Positions 1 to 11,128 of a stretch of DNA of 64,000 bases are shown here, piece by piece. Within the stretch, counting starts at the first letter, position 1. Every line of letters begins with the position of its first letter. The stretch lies in contig NC_030677.2 of NCBI RefSeq assembly GCF_000004195.4, forward strand, positions 103,080,329-103,144,328, given 5' to 3'. The position numbers and the translations under genes are program-made. Source of the stretch: Xenopus tropicalis (taxonomy: Eukaryota > Chordata > Amphibia > Anura > Pipidae). The notes under the pieces were generated by a model. That model did not search any database. It saw only the letters and a program-made list of their open reading frames with translations, and had not been told where the DNA came from.

Positions 1-176
1 ACAACTGAAGTAGTTCAAGCCTTTTCTTGTTTTAATATTGATGATTGTGGCATACAGCTCATGAAAACCCAAAATTCCTATCTCAAAAAATTAGCATATT
101 TCATCCGCCCAATAAAAGAAAAGTGTTTTTAATACAAAAAAAGTCAACCTTCAAATAATTATGTTCAGTTATGCAC

Positions 177-1153
177 TCAATACTTGGTCGGGAATCCTTT
201 TGCAGAAATGACTGCTTCAATGTGGCGTGGCATGGAGGCAATCAGCCTGTGGCACTGCTCAGGTGTTATGGAGGCCCAGGATGCTTCAATAGCAGCCTTA
301 AGCTCATCCAGAGTGTTGGGTCTTGTGTCTCTCAACTTTCTCTTCACAATATCCCACAGATTCTCTATGGGGTTCAGGTCAGGAGAGTTGGCAGGCCAAT
401 TGAGCACAGTAATACCATGGGCAGTAAACCATTTACCAGTGGTTTTGGCACTGTGAGCAGGTGCCAGGTCATGCTGAAAAATGAAATCTTCATCTCCATA
501 AAGCTTTTCAGCAGATGGAAGCATGAAGTGCTCCAAAATCTCCTGATAGCTAGCTGCATTGACCCTGCCCTTGATAAAACACAGTGGACCAACACCAGCA
601 GCTGACATGGCACCCCAGACCATCACTGACTGTGGGTACTTGACACTGAACTTCAGGCATTTTGGCATTTCCCTCTCCCCAGTCTTCCTCCAGACTCTGG
701 CACCTTGATTTCCGAATGACATACTTTGGACCACTGAGCAACAGTCCAGTGCTGCTTCTCTGTAGCCCAGGTCAGGCGCTTCTGCCGCTGTTTCTGGTTC
801 AAAAGTGGCTTGACCTGGGGAATGCAGCACCTGTAGCCCATTTCCTGCACGCGCCTGTACACGGTGGCTCTGGATGTTTCTACTCCAGACTCAGTCCACT
901 GCTTCCGCAGGTCCCCCAAGGTCAGGAATCGGTCCTTCTCCACAATCTTCCTCAGGGCCCAGTCACCTCTTCTCGTTGTGCAGCGTTTTCTGCCACACTT
1001 TTTCCTTCCCACAGACTTCCCACTGAGGTGCCTTGATACAGCACTCTGGGAACAGCCTATTTGTTCAGAAATTTCTTTTTGTGTCTTACCCTCTTGCTTG
1101 AGGGTGTCAATGATGGCCTTCTGGACAGCAGTCAGGTCGGCAGTCTTACCCAT
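177..1153 (-). pseudogene. Tc1-like transposase pseudogene (DD34E type)
   Basis: The reading starts at 1153 with an N-terminal paired-like helix-turn-helix region containing KEISEQIGCSQSAVSRHL. It continues to VAQWSKV near 700, then shifts frame to SFGNQGARVW and runs to a stop at 177. The second half has the later catalytic blocks: QHDLAPAHSAK with the second Asp, and NSPDLNPIENLW with the Glu. The block carrying the first catalytic Asp, expected between VAQWSKV and SFGNQG, is absent. A small deletion there explains both the frame change and the missing residue, so the product cannot transpose DNA. Confidence 0.9.
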
Positions 1154-1274
1154 GATTGCGGTTTTGAGTAATGAACCAGGCTGGGAGTTTTTAAAAGCCT
1201 CAGGAATCTTTTGCAGGTTTTTAGAGTTAATTTGTTGATTCAGATGATTAGGTTAATAGCTCGTTTAGAGAACC

Positions 1275-1483
1275 TTTTCATGATATGCTAATTTTTTGAG
1301 ATAGGAATTTTGGGTTTTCATGAGCTGTATGCCACAATCATCAATATTAAAACAAGAAAAGGCTTGAACTACTTCAGTTGTGTGTAATGAATCTAAAATA
1401 TATGAAAGTCTAATGTTTATCAGTACATTACAGAAAATAATGAACTTTATCACAATATGCTAATTTTTTGAAAAGGACCTGTA
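1275..1483. repeat. right terminal inverted repeat of the Tc1 element
   Basis: This segment is mirrored by bases 1-105 at the start of the window for its inner half. Its inner motif reads TTTTTTGAGATAGGAATTTT. A second copy of GCTAATTTTTTGA close to the outer end resembles the repeated transposase-binding sites inside long Tc1 inverted repeats. Confidence 0.8.
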
Positions 1484-1484
1484 T

Positions 1485-1905
1485 ATAGCTAAGCATTCAC
1501 TATGCATCAAGAAAATAGATTCCCACTCATATAGCCAGCAGCCTGCTTTCATTTTATGCAGTAGACCTCATGCGTTGATAATTTTGGGTCATGTTCCCTA
1601 TACCTTTAGCCAGTCTCCACAATTTATAACACTATTAAGAATATGATTCATGACTTTCTTTAACTCTTTCTACAATTGGAGTATATTTAACACTAAGGGG
1701 CAAATTTATCAAAATGTGAGTTTAGAGCTTAATACATAAAAACTCACCCATGTTCTATTCATTCCTATGGGATTTTCTGAAGTGTATTTATCAATGGATG
1801 AACTTTCACTAAATGGTAAATATGTTTACAAAAATTCCCATAGAAATCCCATAGAAAGTTCAACGCTTCCAAGCAAACCCCAACGCACACACATATACCC
1901 ATACC
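1485..1905. other. non-coding spacer with a possible small MITE
   Basis: No gene is seen. About 1696-1860 has features of a small repeat: a GGGGCAAATTTATCAAA start and internal complementary stretches around AAACTCACCC and CCCATAG. Both ends could not be matched, so no family is assigned. Confidence 0.4.
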
Positions 1906-2288
1906 GACCAATCTATACACTCACATACATACTGTAAACTATATATACCAACATCAATACTAATTGTAGATTTTAGTATCACAATAGCCTTGGATACTAT
2001 GCTTGTTCAAGGAATAATCCAAGCCCCTCTTATAGACATCAACAGAATTTGTCATCACAACATCACTAGGAAGGGCATTCCCAAACCTCACTGCCCTCAC
2101 CATAAAAAACCTCAAATTAAAGTTCCGTTCCTCTAATCCAAAGGGGTGGCCTCTGGTGCACAGATTGTTTTTATGGGAAAAAAGAACATCCCCTATCTGC
2201 CTATAATCCCCTCTAATGTACTTGTACAGAGTAATCATGTCCCCTCGCAAGCTCTTTATTTCCAGAGAAAACAACCCCAACCTCATAG
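1906..2288 (-). mobile_element. CR1-like LINE, 3' part of the reverse transcriptase ORF and 3' UTR
   Basis: The minus strand encodes RLGLFSLEIKSLRGDMITLYKYI and then RFGNALPSDVV near the end. This is the typical C-terminal tail of CR1/L2-type LINE reverse transcriptase ORFs. It is the downstream continuation of the LINE fragment at 4543-5090. A 10-bp sequence, AACCTCATAG, occurs at 2279-2288 and again at 4543-4552. The two LINE halves were therefore split by the insertion 2289-4542, and the short repeat is its target duplication. Confidence 0.8.
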
Positions 2289-2407
2289 GAAAATCATTTC
2301 AAGAATAATGCAGGCAGGCACTCCAGATATTTAAAATTGTAGAGAGAAGCAGCCAAATTGTAGTAAAAATAAATTTTTATTTAATCCATATATAAAAAAC
2401 AAGGAAA

Positions 2408-2447
2408 GCCTTACGCGTTTCGTACCACAGGGTACTTAATCATAGGC
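2408..2447 (-). ncRNA. hammerhead-ribozyme-like fold at a Penelope 3' region
   Basis: On the minus strand the segment folds as follows: stem I GCCT pairing with AGGC at the outer ends; a TGATTAA box in place of the canonical CTGATGA; stem II GTACC/GGTAC with a four-base loop; the GAAA box; and a minimal palindromic stem III ACGCGT. Penelope-like elements are known to carry minimal hammerhead motifs with such short stem III. The changed first box suggests weak or no activity. Confidence 0.55.
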
Positions 2448-2641
2448 TAAATTCTATTTACAACAGGCACATTATTTAAAGACAGGGTGGCCAATGGGGA
2501 GAGCTCTACAATTGGCAAATCACAACCATTGAGTAGTCATATGACTGGAAGTGGGTGGTTAAAAAAGTAAAAGTAGTTTACATAAGGATAATTTAGTGAA
2601 ATTCTTATAGTAAAAGACTAGTGTTAAATTATTTCATTTAG

Positions 2642-3924
2642 CAAAAACCTGCTGTATAGAGGCTATAAATACAAAAAAAGGCCTCTCCATTAATGAAGGC
2701 AACAGTCAGAGTCTGGCAAACAGCAATTTGCTTCTACCCCAGACCCCAACAGTACCACTCAGAATATACCACACTCTGGTACAACCCCCATCTAAAACAC
2801 TTCAAAACAATACCAGACCCACAACTATGGGCACAACACAGCATCAAGTACCTGGCAGACATCATGACAAATGGAACTTTGCTCCCCTACCATGACTTAC
2901 AACAAAAACACTTACTTCCGAATAGGATGCTCTTCAGATACCTTCAGCTAAGGCATGCTGCTGAAGCACAGTTTGGGCACCTGCCAATAGATACCACTCC
3001 AAGGCATATAGAAACAATGATACATAGCGAAACTCTAAAAAAGCCTCTCTCAAGCTTCTATGCACAACTAATACAAGTTGGAAGTGTATCCCTGAGTAAA
3101 CTGTACACAAAATGGCAGAGAGACATCCCCCAAATCACATCAGAGCAATGGCTGGATATTTTGGACTCAGCCTTCGAGGGGGTCATTAGCAGTAAAGATA
3201 AGATGACGCAAATGAACTACTTACACAGGGTATACCTAACCCCGCAGAGGTTACACGACATGAACCCCAACATACCTCAAAATTGCCCACGCTGCCAACA
3301 TGTTCCTGCAAACTTCATTCACATGGTATGGGACTGCCCTACCTTTCTGGGGAAATGTAATACAGCTGATAAAAGAAAAAACTGGTATTATACTCCCATC
3401 GGACCCTACAATTATATTACTTAACCAGCTGGGAGAGGTAACACCACGAAGGGCACTATGTACACTAATGTCTATTCTATGCATGTATGCAAAAAAAGCA
3501 ATTGCAATTCACTGGAAATCCAGTGGGGGGCCTTCTATACACTCATGGGAACAACTGATCGAAAAGGCAATTCCACTCTATAAGCTTACTTACATGAGCA
3601 GAGGCTGTCCGGATAAATTCTATAAGGTTTGGGAACCCTGGATAGACCCAGACCCAGATGTAGTCTAGACCCTCTATACAAGGTAAACACAGAAACTAAG
3701 GGTTAAACTGTATTTCTGAAGCCCCTCCCCAATCCAAACCAATACTTGACAATCAAACTCTAGCACACCCTAGAAACAACAAGAAACACAACACCATCTA
3801 TGTTAAGTTGAACTGTTATTTTTTATTTATATCTTTTACTTTAATGAAAACAAGCATGTTGTAACACAGTCAATATGTCATATATATTTTGTAATGCTCA
3901 ATAAAAGAATTGTTAAAAAAAAAA
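2642..3924 (+). mobile_element. 5'-truncated Tx1/L1-like LINE inserted into the Penelope element
   Basis: This is a plus-strand LINE 3' end. It has coding sequence to 3668, a 3' UTR, an AATAAAAG signal near 3900 and an A-tail at 3915-3927. AATTATTTCATTTAG occurs at 2627-2641 before it and at 3926-3940 after the A-tail, which is a clear target-site duplication. It is the youngest of three nested layers. Confidence 0.9.
2693..3668 (+). pseudogene. L1-like ORF2 C-terminal region
   Basis: The reading begins near 2693 and contains LFRYLQLRHAAEAQFG, also seen in the L1 at 5752-9450. A CPRCQHVPANFIHMVWDCP zinc-knuckle segment follows. Just after WDCPTF near 3345 the frame shifts, and the tail (ALCTLMSILCMYAKKAIAIH through KFYKVWEPWI) continues to a stop at 3668. 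Endonuclease and reverse transcriptase are missing through 5' truncation. It is a dead copy with at least one frameshift. Confidence 0.85.
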
Positions 3925-3958
3925 AAATTATTTCATTTAGGCTACATATAAGTATATA

Positions 3959-4535
3959 TCAGACATAGCAGGTTACATCATAATCAAAGTTTAAACCATA
4001 TGGTTGTCTCGTTTTCAGGAAAAATATCCATTTAGTCTCTTTTCTTACTAATATAGAATTAATATTACCTCCTCTGGGATTAGGGATAACTTTATCGATT
4101 CCTATAATGTTAAGAAATGACAACGATCTATTTGAGCATTCTTGAAAGTGTTTTGCTACTGTCGTGTGACAATTCTCATTTGTGATATTTAAAATATGTT
4201 CTCTAATCCTATCTTTTAACTTTCGACTGGTTTGACCAACATATTGTTTCATACACTTTGTACAGGTAAGTAGGTAAATAACATGTTTTGTATTACAATT
4301 AATGAAATGTTTGATCTGATATTTTTTCATCGTAATTGATGAGGTAAATGTTGTAGTTTTGTAAATGTAATTACAAGTAATGCATTTAAACAGCCCTTTA
4401 TGGATAACCATGTATTGGTAGGTTTATTAGTGTGAATTACGCTGGGAGATAGTTTATTATGTAAAGTTTCTGTCTTTCTGGTTACAAATCTGTATCCATT
4501 GTTGAGAATTTGTCTCAAAATAGGATCATTTTTAC
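3959..4535 (-). pseudogene. Penelope GIY-YIG endonuclease domain, fragment
   Basis: The minus strand shows a linker ending in TNTWLSIKG, a one-base frame change near 4400, then HVIYLLTCTKCMKQYVGQTS, RKLKDRIREH and, near the end, ETKWIFFLKTRQPYGLN. This is the C-terminal GIY-YIG nuclease module that cuts target DNA in Penelope-like retroelements. The reverse transcriptase part is missing because the copy is 5'-truncated. The frame change makes it a pseudogene. Confidence 0.88.
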
Positions 4536-4542
4536 TCAGTCT

Positions 4543-5090
4543 AACCTCATAGCTTAAATCTTCCATCCCCTTTACCAGTTTAGTTGCACGTCTCTGCACT
4601 CTCTCCAGCTCATTAATATCCTTCTTAAGGACTGGAGCCCAAAACTGCACTGCATACTCAAGGTGAGGCCTTACCAGAGACCTATAAAATGTTTTGTAGA
4701 TAACTTTTATCTAGAAAAAAACCCAGATCCTTCTCAATTAAGGATCCCCCAACACACTACCATTTAGTTTATAACTTGCGTTTCTGTTATTTCTACCAAA
4801 GTGCATAACAAAGTGCACTTTTCAACACTGAACCTCATTTTCGTAAAAAAATTTCCTTCTCTTCAAAGTGTCAGCATCCTGCATGGAACTTATATTTTTG
4901 CACAATTTAGCATCATTACCAAAAATAGAAACAGTACTCTCTATGCCCACCTCAAGGTCATTAATAAACAAGTTAAAAAGCAAAGGACCAAGGACTGACC
5001 CCTGCGGTACTCCAACAACAACACTGGTCCAAAACAACCTTCTAAACACCTTTGTAAACTTTCCAACAGTTTAACAACAAAACCAGGATA
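4543..5090 (-). mobile_element. CR1-like LINE, reverse transcriptase fragment
   Basis: The minus strand encodes GVPQGSVLGPLLFNLFINDL at about 4950-5020. The catalytic box that follows has decayed to FGNDAKL. After further damage comes [20 protein letters not shown]. These are the central and thumb regions of a CR1/L2-type reverse transcriptase. The ORF continues at 1906-2288 beyond the inserted Penelope element. A related fragment lies at 39540-40070. Confidence 0.85.
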
Positions 5091-5690
5091 ACATACACAT
5101 TACTCATGCTGCTCTTTCTTCACCCTTTTTGTCCTTATCTGTCCTTCCTTCTTCTTGCCCTCTCTTATGTCTATGCCCTAAGAACTGTCCAGTCACAATT
5201 TACTTCTTTATGAGAAATCAAATGGTATTACAACAGTAAGTATTTTGTACTTAATAATTCTCTTCAATATCTTTCACTCTAGATTTTATTTAAAAAAGAG
5301 AATTATCTGTGCTAATCCAATGGAACAATGGGTAGGACTAGCAATAAAACAATTTCACAAAATGAAATACCCAAAACATCAGCAGATGAAGGTAAGAGTT
5401 TATAAAACTGTACCTTTATTTACAAATAAAATGCATTTTCCCATAAAGAGTCCATGTTGAAAGTGTAATAAACATTCTGGTGAATATTAACATTATTTGT
5501 ACTATTCCTCACTATTCCTCCTTGGTGTGCATCTCTGTAGCAGAAGTTTCTGACATTAGCAACAATAAGCTAATATGAATGAACTAACCCTTTTGTTAAC
5601 CAAATGATTTTTGTGTTTTTGGACATTTGCAAAGCAATCTAAAAAAAACTTTGGACTGCTGAGTTATGAAGAGTGCAGAAACTTGCTGAA
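5091..5690. other. non-coding spacer
   Basis: No gene or recognisable repeat is seen. The stretch is AT-rich and its open frames are short with no family resemblance. Confidence 0.5.
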
Positions 5691-5751
5691 TTTAAAGCGG
5701 CAGTTCATCTTTCAGTTAACTTTTAGACTGTTGTAGTATAGCCAATTCTAA

Positions 5752-8700
5752 AGGTTTATTTTTCTTTTATTGTAACAATAAAATAAAATAAAATACAACA
5801 CTTAAATAAAACAGGTTACATAGATAAAAATGAGTGTTTGGTACATTTTCATTTCAGAATTACAGGTTGGTTGCGCAGACATGACCCTGGTTCGTTACTG
5901 TTAATTTGGGCATAACCCCATTTTAACTGGCTAAAGGCCAGCTTGTCTCGCACCACATTCCCCAAATTTTTTCAAATTTCCCTTGTGCCCCTCTAGTCTC
6001 GTAGGTGAGTTTTATGAGGGGTAGGGCAGCGTTGATGAGCTGTTGCCAGAATTCTAGTGTGGGAACACTGTTGCCCATCCACCTCATTATGATTGCTTTT
6101 TTTGCATAGAATGTAAGGGAACTAAATCTTGCCCTGGCTGCATTGGTGGGGAGTATGTCCTCTACTGTGCCTAAAAGGATTGATCACATTGGGTAGTGCT
6201 AGTTCTGTTGCTATGGTGTTCATCACTTTGGTCCAGAACTGCGCAATGGGGGGACAGCTCCATATTAGATGGAGAAAGTCAGCTTGGGGGGATTTGCACC
6301 TCAGGCAGCAGTCATTTGGTGCTTTACCAAATTTATGGAGTTTAGTGGGTGTGATGTACAATTGGTGCAGGACCTTATACTGGATCAGCCTGTCCCGTAG
6401 GGAAATTAGAAACTCATAGCAGCTTTCTGTGGCTTCCTCCCATTGCTCTGGCGTTAAGCTAGGGATTGAGGTGGTCCACAGTTCACGGGCACGCTCAAAT
6501 GGTTTGGCATTAGATTCCAGGAGGTTTGCATAGAGTCTGGATAAAATCTTTTTGGCTATAGGTTGGTGCAATGTTTCTTCTAGGTCCAGTGAGACCAGGG
6601 TTGGAGTAAGGGTTTGAAACTGGGCCAGGAAGGCATGTCTAAGCTGCAGGTATCTGAATAGGTGCAGGTGCACTTGGGGTTCTTTTTCTCGCAGCTCATG
6701 GTGTGTAGGGAAGTGTGCACCTTGGACTAGGTCTCCTAATCTTTTAATCCCAAATCTCGGCCAGATTATAAAGTCGGGTATGTTCTTGAGGTGGGGGAGT
6801 AGGAAATTTCCCCATAGGGGCAAAATTGTGAAAAATATGTGAGATAGGTGGGGTAGTGGATGGCCCATAAGTTTGAGTGCCACTACCCAAGCTTTGTGAG
6901 GGGTTTTTAAAGAGTCTGGTAGAGCTCCCCCATCAGTGCTGTGTGTATAGGGGAAGTTGCTTAAGCCTTCCATAGAGTCAAGGAGGGAGGCGTGTAGGGC
7001 CGTGTTGGGGTTGTATGGGTTGGGGCAGAATTGCCAGTGTAAGGATGATATTTGGGAAGCCAGGTAATAGAGAAAGAGGTGTGGGAGGGCTAGGCCTCCT
7101 TGTTGTAGCGGTGCTGCTAGTCATTGCCAGGATATACGCAGTGTTTTGTTTGCCCATATGTATGGTATTATTAAGGTATTGAGTCTGTGGAACAATGAGC
7201 GTGGGAGGGGATATGGTGTGGCATGGAAAATATACAGAAATTTAGGGAGGAAGACCATTTTCAGCAGGTTGATACACCCCCACAGTGTGAGCAGTAGTTT
7301 TACCCAGGTTTTCAACGTTAGGGCCAGTCGGTCCATCAGTGGGTCGAGGTTAAGTTTGGTGAACTGTGTGGGGTCTGAGTGGACCCAGACCCCCAAATAT
7401 TTGAAGGATTGGACCCATTGCAGTTTCATACCAGATGGGAGAGGAATTACTGGTGTGTGGTCTAGGGCGTATACTTGGGACTTATGTCAGTTGATTCTGA
7501 GACCGGAGAAGTTGCCGAAGTTTTGAACCTCTTGTAGGAGCGCGGGGAGGGATTAGGCTGGGTTGGCTAGATACACTAGAACATCATCTGCAAATAGTGA
7601 TACCTTTTCGGTTATGTTGGCATATGTGAGACCTTGTATGTTAGGGGAGTTACGTATAAGGATGGCCAGGGGTTCAATGGCAAGGGCAAATAGAGTGGGA
7701 GAAAGGGGACAGCCTTGGTGAATCCCTCAAGAGAGGGCAAAGGGCTCTGAGGTAATGCAGTTAACCCTAATTTTAGCTGTGGGGTTTTGGTATAGCAACT
7801 GGACCCATTTAATAAAATGCTGTTAAGGACCTCCCACAGGTAGGGCCATTCAATGGAGTCGAATGCTTTCTCCGAGTCTAAAGAGGCTATAATCCTCAAA
7901 CCTGTTTCTCTGTGGGGGGTTTGTAGGTTTGTGAATAGTTAGAGGTTAATATCTGTTGCTCTACCAGGCAAAAACCCAGACTGGTCTGGGTGGACAAGAT
8001 CCTCTACCACTTTGGCCAGTCTGCTCGCTAGGACTTTAGCCAGAATTTTGGCGTCGGTGTTGATTAAAGATATTGGCCGGTAGGAGCCACATATTGTAGG
8101 GTCCCTATCTGGTTTGGGGATAACAACAATTAGGGCCTCAGTGAAGGATGGAGGTAGAACACCGATGTCCCATGCGTCTTGAAGTGTGGTTAGGAGGTGT
8201 GTGGGTATTGCATCTGCCAGCCCTTTGTACCAATCAGGTGGTAGCCCATCCAGGCCGGGTGTTTTGTTGGGGGGTAGGGCCTGTATGGCTAATTGCACCT
8301 CTCCTGGTGTTATGGGGAGGTTGAGCCAGGCTCTTTCTGCTGGGGAGAGGGGGGGATGGGGATGTTGTCTAGGAATTGTGTTAGTTGTGGATTTGTATAA
8401 GAGATCTTAGATGCATATAAGTCTTGATAAAACTTGGCAAAGGTGGCAGCTATTTCCCTGGAGTCGCTTAGCATTCTCCCTTCTGGGGTTTTAATTCTAG
8501 GGATGGCCGTGGTGGTGTGTTGGGTTTTGGCAAAGTAGGCCAGTACTTTGCTGTTTTTATCCCCCTGGTCATATATTCGCTGGGAGCTGTATAGGAGAGC
8601 TTTCCTAGTTATTGCAGTCTTTCTAGTCTAGTCTTTCTAGAGCCGCTCTAGCTTCCAGAAGGGAAGAGTAGGTGAGCAGGGAGGGATTGGCAAAGTGCTG

Positions 8701-9450
8701 TTCTTGGGAGTCGGCTAGCTGTTTCTCAGCAGCTTGGACTGATTCTTGAGCAGTTTGTCTAGCATGGGCGATGGCCGCAGAGAGGGAGCCTCTCATGACT
8801 GCCTTGGAGGCCTCCCACACTATGGAAGGTGAGGCTGTGCCAGAGTTGAGTTCCCAGTACTCTTTGTACGCTGTGTTGTTTGTCTCGGCTACTTCCTCAT
8901 TTTTGAGCCACAGGGGGCTCAATCGCCACAGTTTATCGTGGGGAGATGGAAGCCATCTCAGGGTTAGTTGTAGTGGCGAGTGGTCTGATAGGGCCTGGGG
9001 GAGGTATTGCACAGTGTCCACTGTGGGTAGAATGTCTGGAGATACAAGTGCTATATCTATTCTGGAGAATGTTTTGTGGGGGAGGGAGTGGCAGGAGAAT
9101 ACCTTGTCCGTAGGGTGCTTCCAGCGCCATGTGTCTGTAAGGTGTAGGGCCTTTGCCCAGCGTGTGAGGTTGGTAGCACCGGTGGAGGTTGAGTGTAGTT
9201 TATCCTTACCCAGGTCCATTACTTGATTAAAATCACCGAGTATACAGGTTGGAGCGGGAGGCAGGTCAGCCAGCTTTTTGGCAATGTGGTCTAATAGGGA
9301 GGTAGTGAATGGGGGTGGGGCATATAGGTTGACTATAGTTATGGGCCTATTGGCTATGAGACAGGCGAGTATGATGAAGCGCCCGTAGTGGTCTGTTATC
9401 AACTGGGTCAATTTAAAGGGAGTGTTTTTCCTAATGAGGATAGTGACGGA
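5752..9450 (-). mobile_element. Tx1/L1-like LINE, 3.7 kb, 5'-truncated
   Basis: ATAGCCAATTCTAA occurs at 5738-5751 and 9451-9464, immediately flanking the element, and is its 14-bp target duplication. On the minus strand the 3' end is A-rich (AATAAAAGAAAAATAAA). The element retains most of ORF2 but no ORF1. Confidence 0.92.
6122..9450 (-). pseudogene. L1-like ORF2: AP endonuclease, reverse transcriptase and C-terminal domain, broken
   Basis: From 9450 downwards, the endonuclease domain shows CILGDFNQVMDLG (about 9210-9260) and ALSDHSPLQL near 8970. After frame breaks the reverse transcriptase follows: ALPPNKTPGLDGLPPDWYKG, VVIPKPDRDP and SYRPISLINTDAKILAKVLA (7939-8298); LDSEKAFDSIEW near 7860; and the catalytic box FADDVLVYL at about 7567-7605. 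The tail at 6122-6973 has LFRYLQLRHAFLAQFQ and a CCLRCKSPQADFLHLIWSCP knuckle. Several stops and frameshifts separate these blocks, so no intact protein is made. The catalytic residues that can be seen are still present, which suggests a fairly recent copy. Confidence 0.9.
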
Positions 9451-9785
9451 ATAGCCAATTCTAAGCAACTTTTAATTTTTTATAATTATTTGCCACCTTG
9501 TTCTGAATATTTCCAGCTTTCAGATGGGGGTCACTGTCCCCAATAGCCAAAAAACGATTTCTCTGTGAGGCTACAATTTTGTTGCGATTGTTACTTTTTA
9601 TTACTTTTTTTTCAATTCCAGTCCAGTCCTATTCATATTCCTGTCACTCATTCAAACTACTGCCTGGTTGCTAAGGTAATTCAGACCCTAGCAACCAGAT
9701 AGCTGCTGGAATTCCAAACTGGAGAGCTGCTAAACATAAAAAAAAGCTAAATAACTCAAAAACCACATAAAACCACTTTAAAGTT

Positions 9786-10670
9786 CTTTACCCTTATCTG
9801 CATCATTAATTACTGTTACTTGAAAGGTTTTTAAGTATCCTGCAGGTATCTTGTATCATGTACAGTCTGTAAAGAAAGGTGTATAAATATGGACTATACC
9901 AGTATATTGTAACATGCAATGACTTCTTTGTTTTCAGGCAATGTATTCTGGATAATATGCAGAGTATTTTCTGCAAAAGGAAAAGTGATGAAACATGACA
10001 TTGAAAATGAGTTTCCGTTTGGCAAGAATGTATCATGTTAACATTATTTAGCTTAATCTAAAAAATAATATTACCAGAGCATAATGGAAAATAATCATGT
10101 TCTAACTACATACATTATAATGGCTTTATATTGTTTTTGGGATGTTACTATAATGTCCCTAAATTAGCGCCCATGACCTCTCTGTTCTGCTGGCTAATTT
10201 TCATCTTTTATGTGGCTTAGTGCCTGACTGCAGAATAAGTATAAACAAAAAAGCTAATACAGCATTGTTTACATTTCATGCCCCCCAATATTTAAATTTG
10301 AAAAAGAGGAATCACATGTTTCTGTCAGAAATTCCACCCACTTCCCAAAGGCCCACCAGTTTTGAAGTGATTCAGGTCAATGGAAAACAGGACACGTTAA
10401 ATGTAACGATGAAGGGTTCACCCAAACCTGAAATGTCAAGAAAATTGTTCTGCTGCCCTTACAGTAAATAAAACCTTCCTGGTGATGTCAAAAGCTCTGT
10501 AAGTAAGCAAAATTACTGTATGATGTATTGTTATTTTGAGATGGCTCTGTGATTAAATAAAGTAATGTGTTTTTATATATTATGTGTTGTTCATGAGGTT
10601 TCAATACTTTACTTTTGTAAGGCTTTTGTAACCCAGAAACCCTTAATATACCTATCACTGTTGGTCAAGC
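9786..10670. other. non-coding spacer
   Basis: No gene is supported. A small open frame at 10220-10471 resembles no protein I know and has no visible splice or promoter context. Confidence 0.5.
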
Positions 10671-11128
10671 GGATAATTGTAGCTAGCTACTTGTCGCAGC
10701 TACAAAAGAGACAATACTGCTAATTTAGCATTGCATATGGTAGGGTATTTTCTGGCATTTAGTAGCCATGACAAGTAGCTGGCTACAAATAGTGCATCTC
10801 AGCCCTCTGTGCATTTCAGCCCTCAGTCATGGGCCACAGGGAGATTCATCACCCATGGTTAATCTTGGCTACCCCTGGTGACTAATCTCCCTGAAATGCC
10901 TTTACGTCAGTGATAAAGTGAATCGCCGGTGGAAAGGATTATGCGTTGCTTTGATTTCCAAAATCGTGCAAACTTGCCTGTAGGAGAAAACTTTGCATAA
11001 CTGGAATAAACTAAGCAACGTGTGCCTTTCCACCTGTGATTTACTTTGTTGCAGGTGAAAAAGGCATTTTGAGGAGATTAGTTGCCTGTGGTAGCAGAGA
11101 TTTAACTAATCTTCCCGTGAGACATCAG
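10671..11128. repeat. degenerate MITE-like repeats
   Basis: GTAGCTAGCTACTTGTCG near 10680 is roughly mirrored by GACAAGTAGCTGGCTAC near 10770. From about 10843, GGGAGATTCATCACC and CTAATCTCC-type segments resemble the family seen intact at 33771-33964 (GGGGAGATTAGTCGC ends). Both are diverged and their ends are approximate. Confidence 0.5.

Larger units (their letters stand above)
1..1484 (-). mobile_element. Tc1/mariner-family DNA transposon, left end cut off by the window
   Basis: The block contains a Tc1-type transposase pseudogene read on the minus strand, flanked by long inverted repeats. Bases 1-105 are the reverse complement of about 1275-1380. The right repeat continues to about 1483, where the sequence becomes TA-rich, as expected for a TA target site. 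The inverted repeat is therefore about 200 bp, and its outer left half lies before base 1. Tc1-like elements with repeats of this length are common in frogs. The copy is inactive because its transposase is disrupted. Confidence 0.9.
2289..4542 (-). mobile_element. Penelope-like element (5'-truncated) inserted in the CR1-like LINE and itself interrupted
   Basis: The insertion is bounded by the 10-bp duplication AACCTCATAG (2279-2288 and 4543-4552). Its own sequence is 2289-2641 plus 3941-4542; the middle is a younger L1. On the minus strand it starts inside the Penelope ORF, runs through the GIY-YIG domain, and ends in a 3' region holding a hammerhead-like fold at 2408-2447. Loss of the 5' part fits target-primed insertion. 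Confidence 0.85.
5691..9783. repeat. T2-type MITE split by an L1 insertion
   Basis: The MITE consists of 5691-5751 and 9465-9783. It starts TTTAAAGCGGCAGTTCATC and ends with CCACTTTAAAG, so the ends are inverted around TTAA. The interior matches the copies at 13218-13672 and 19090-19507, including GGGGTCACTG near the middle and TTGCTAAGGTAA and GATAGCTGCT further on. TTAA-flanked ends starting TTAAAGG are the hallmark of the Xenopus T2 MITE family. Confidence 0.75.

Noticed and set aside
171..1238. Plus-strand open frames over the Tc1 element
   Set aside because: They are opposite-strand shadows of the transposase pseudogene.
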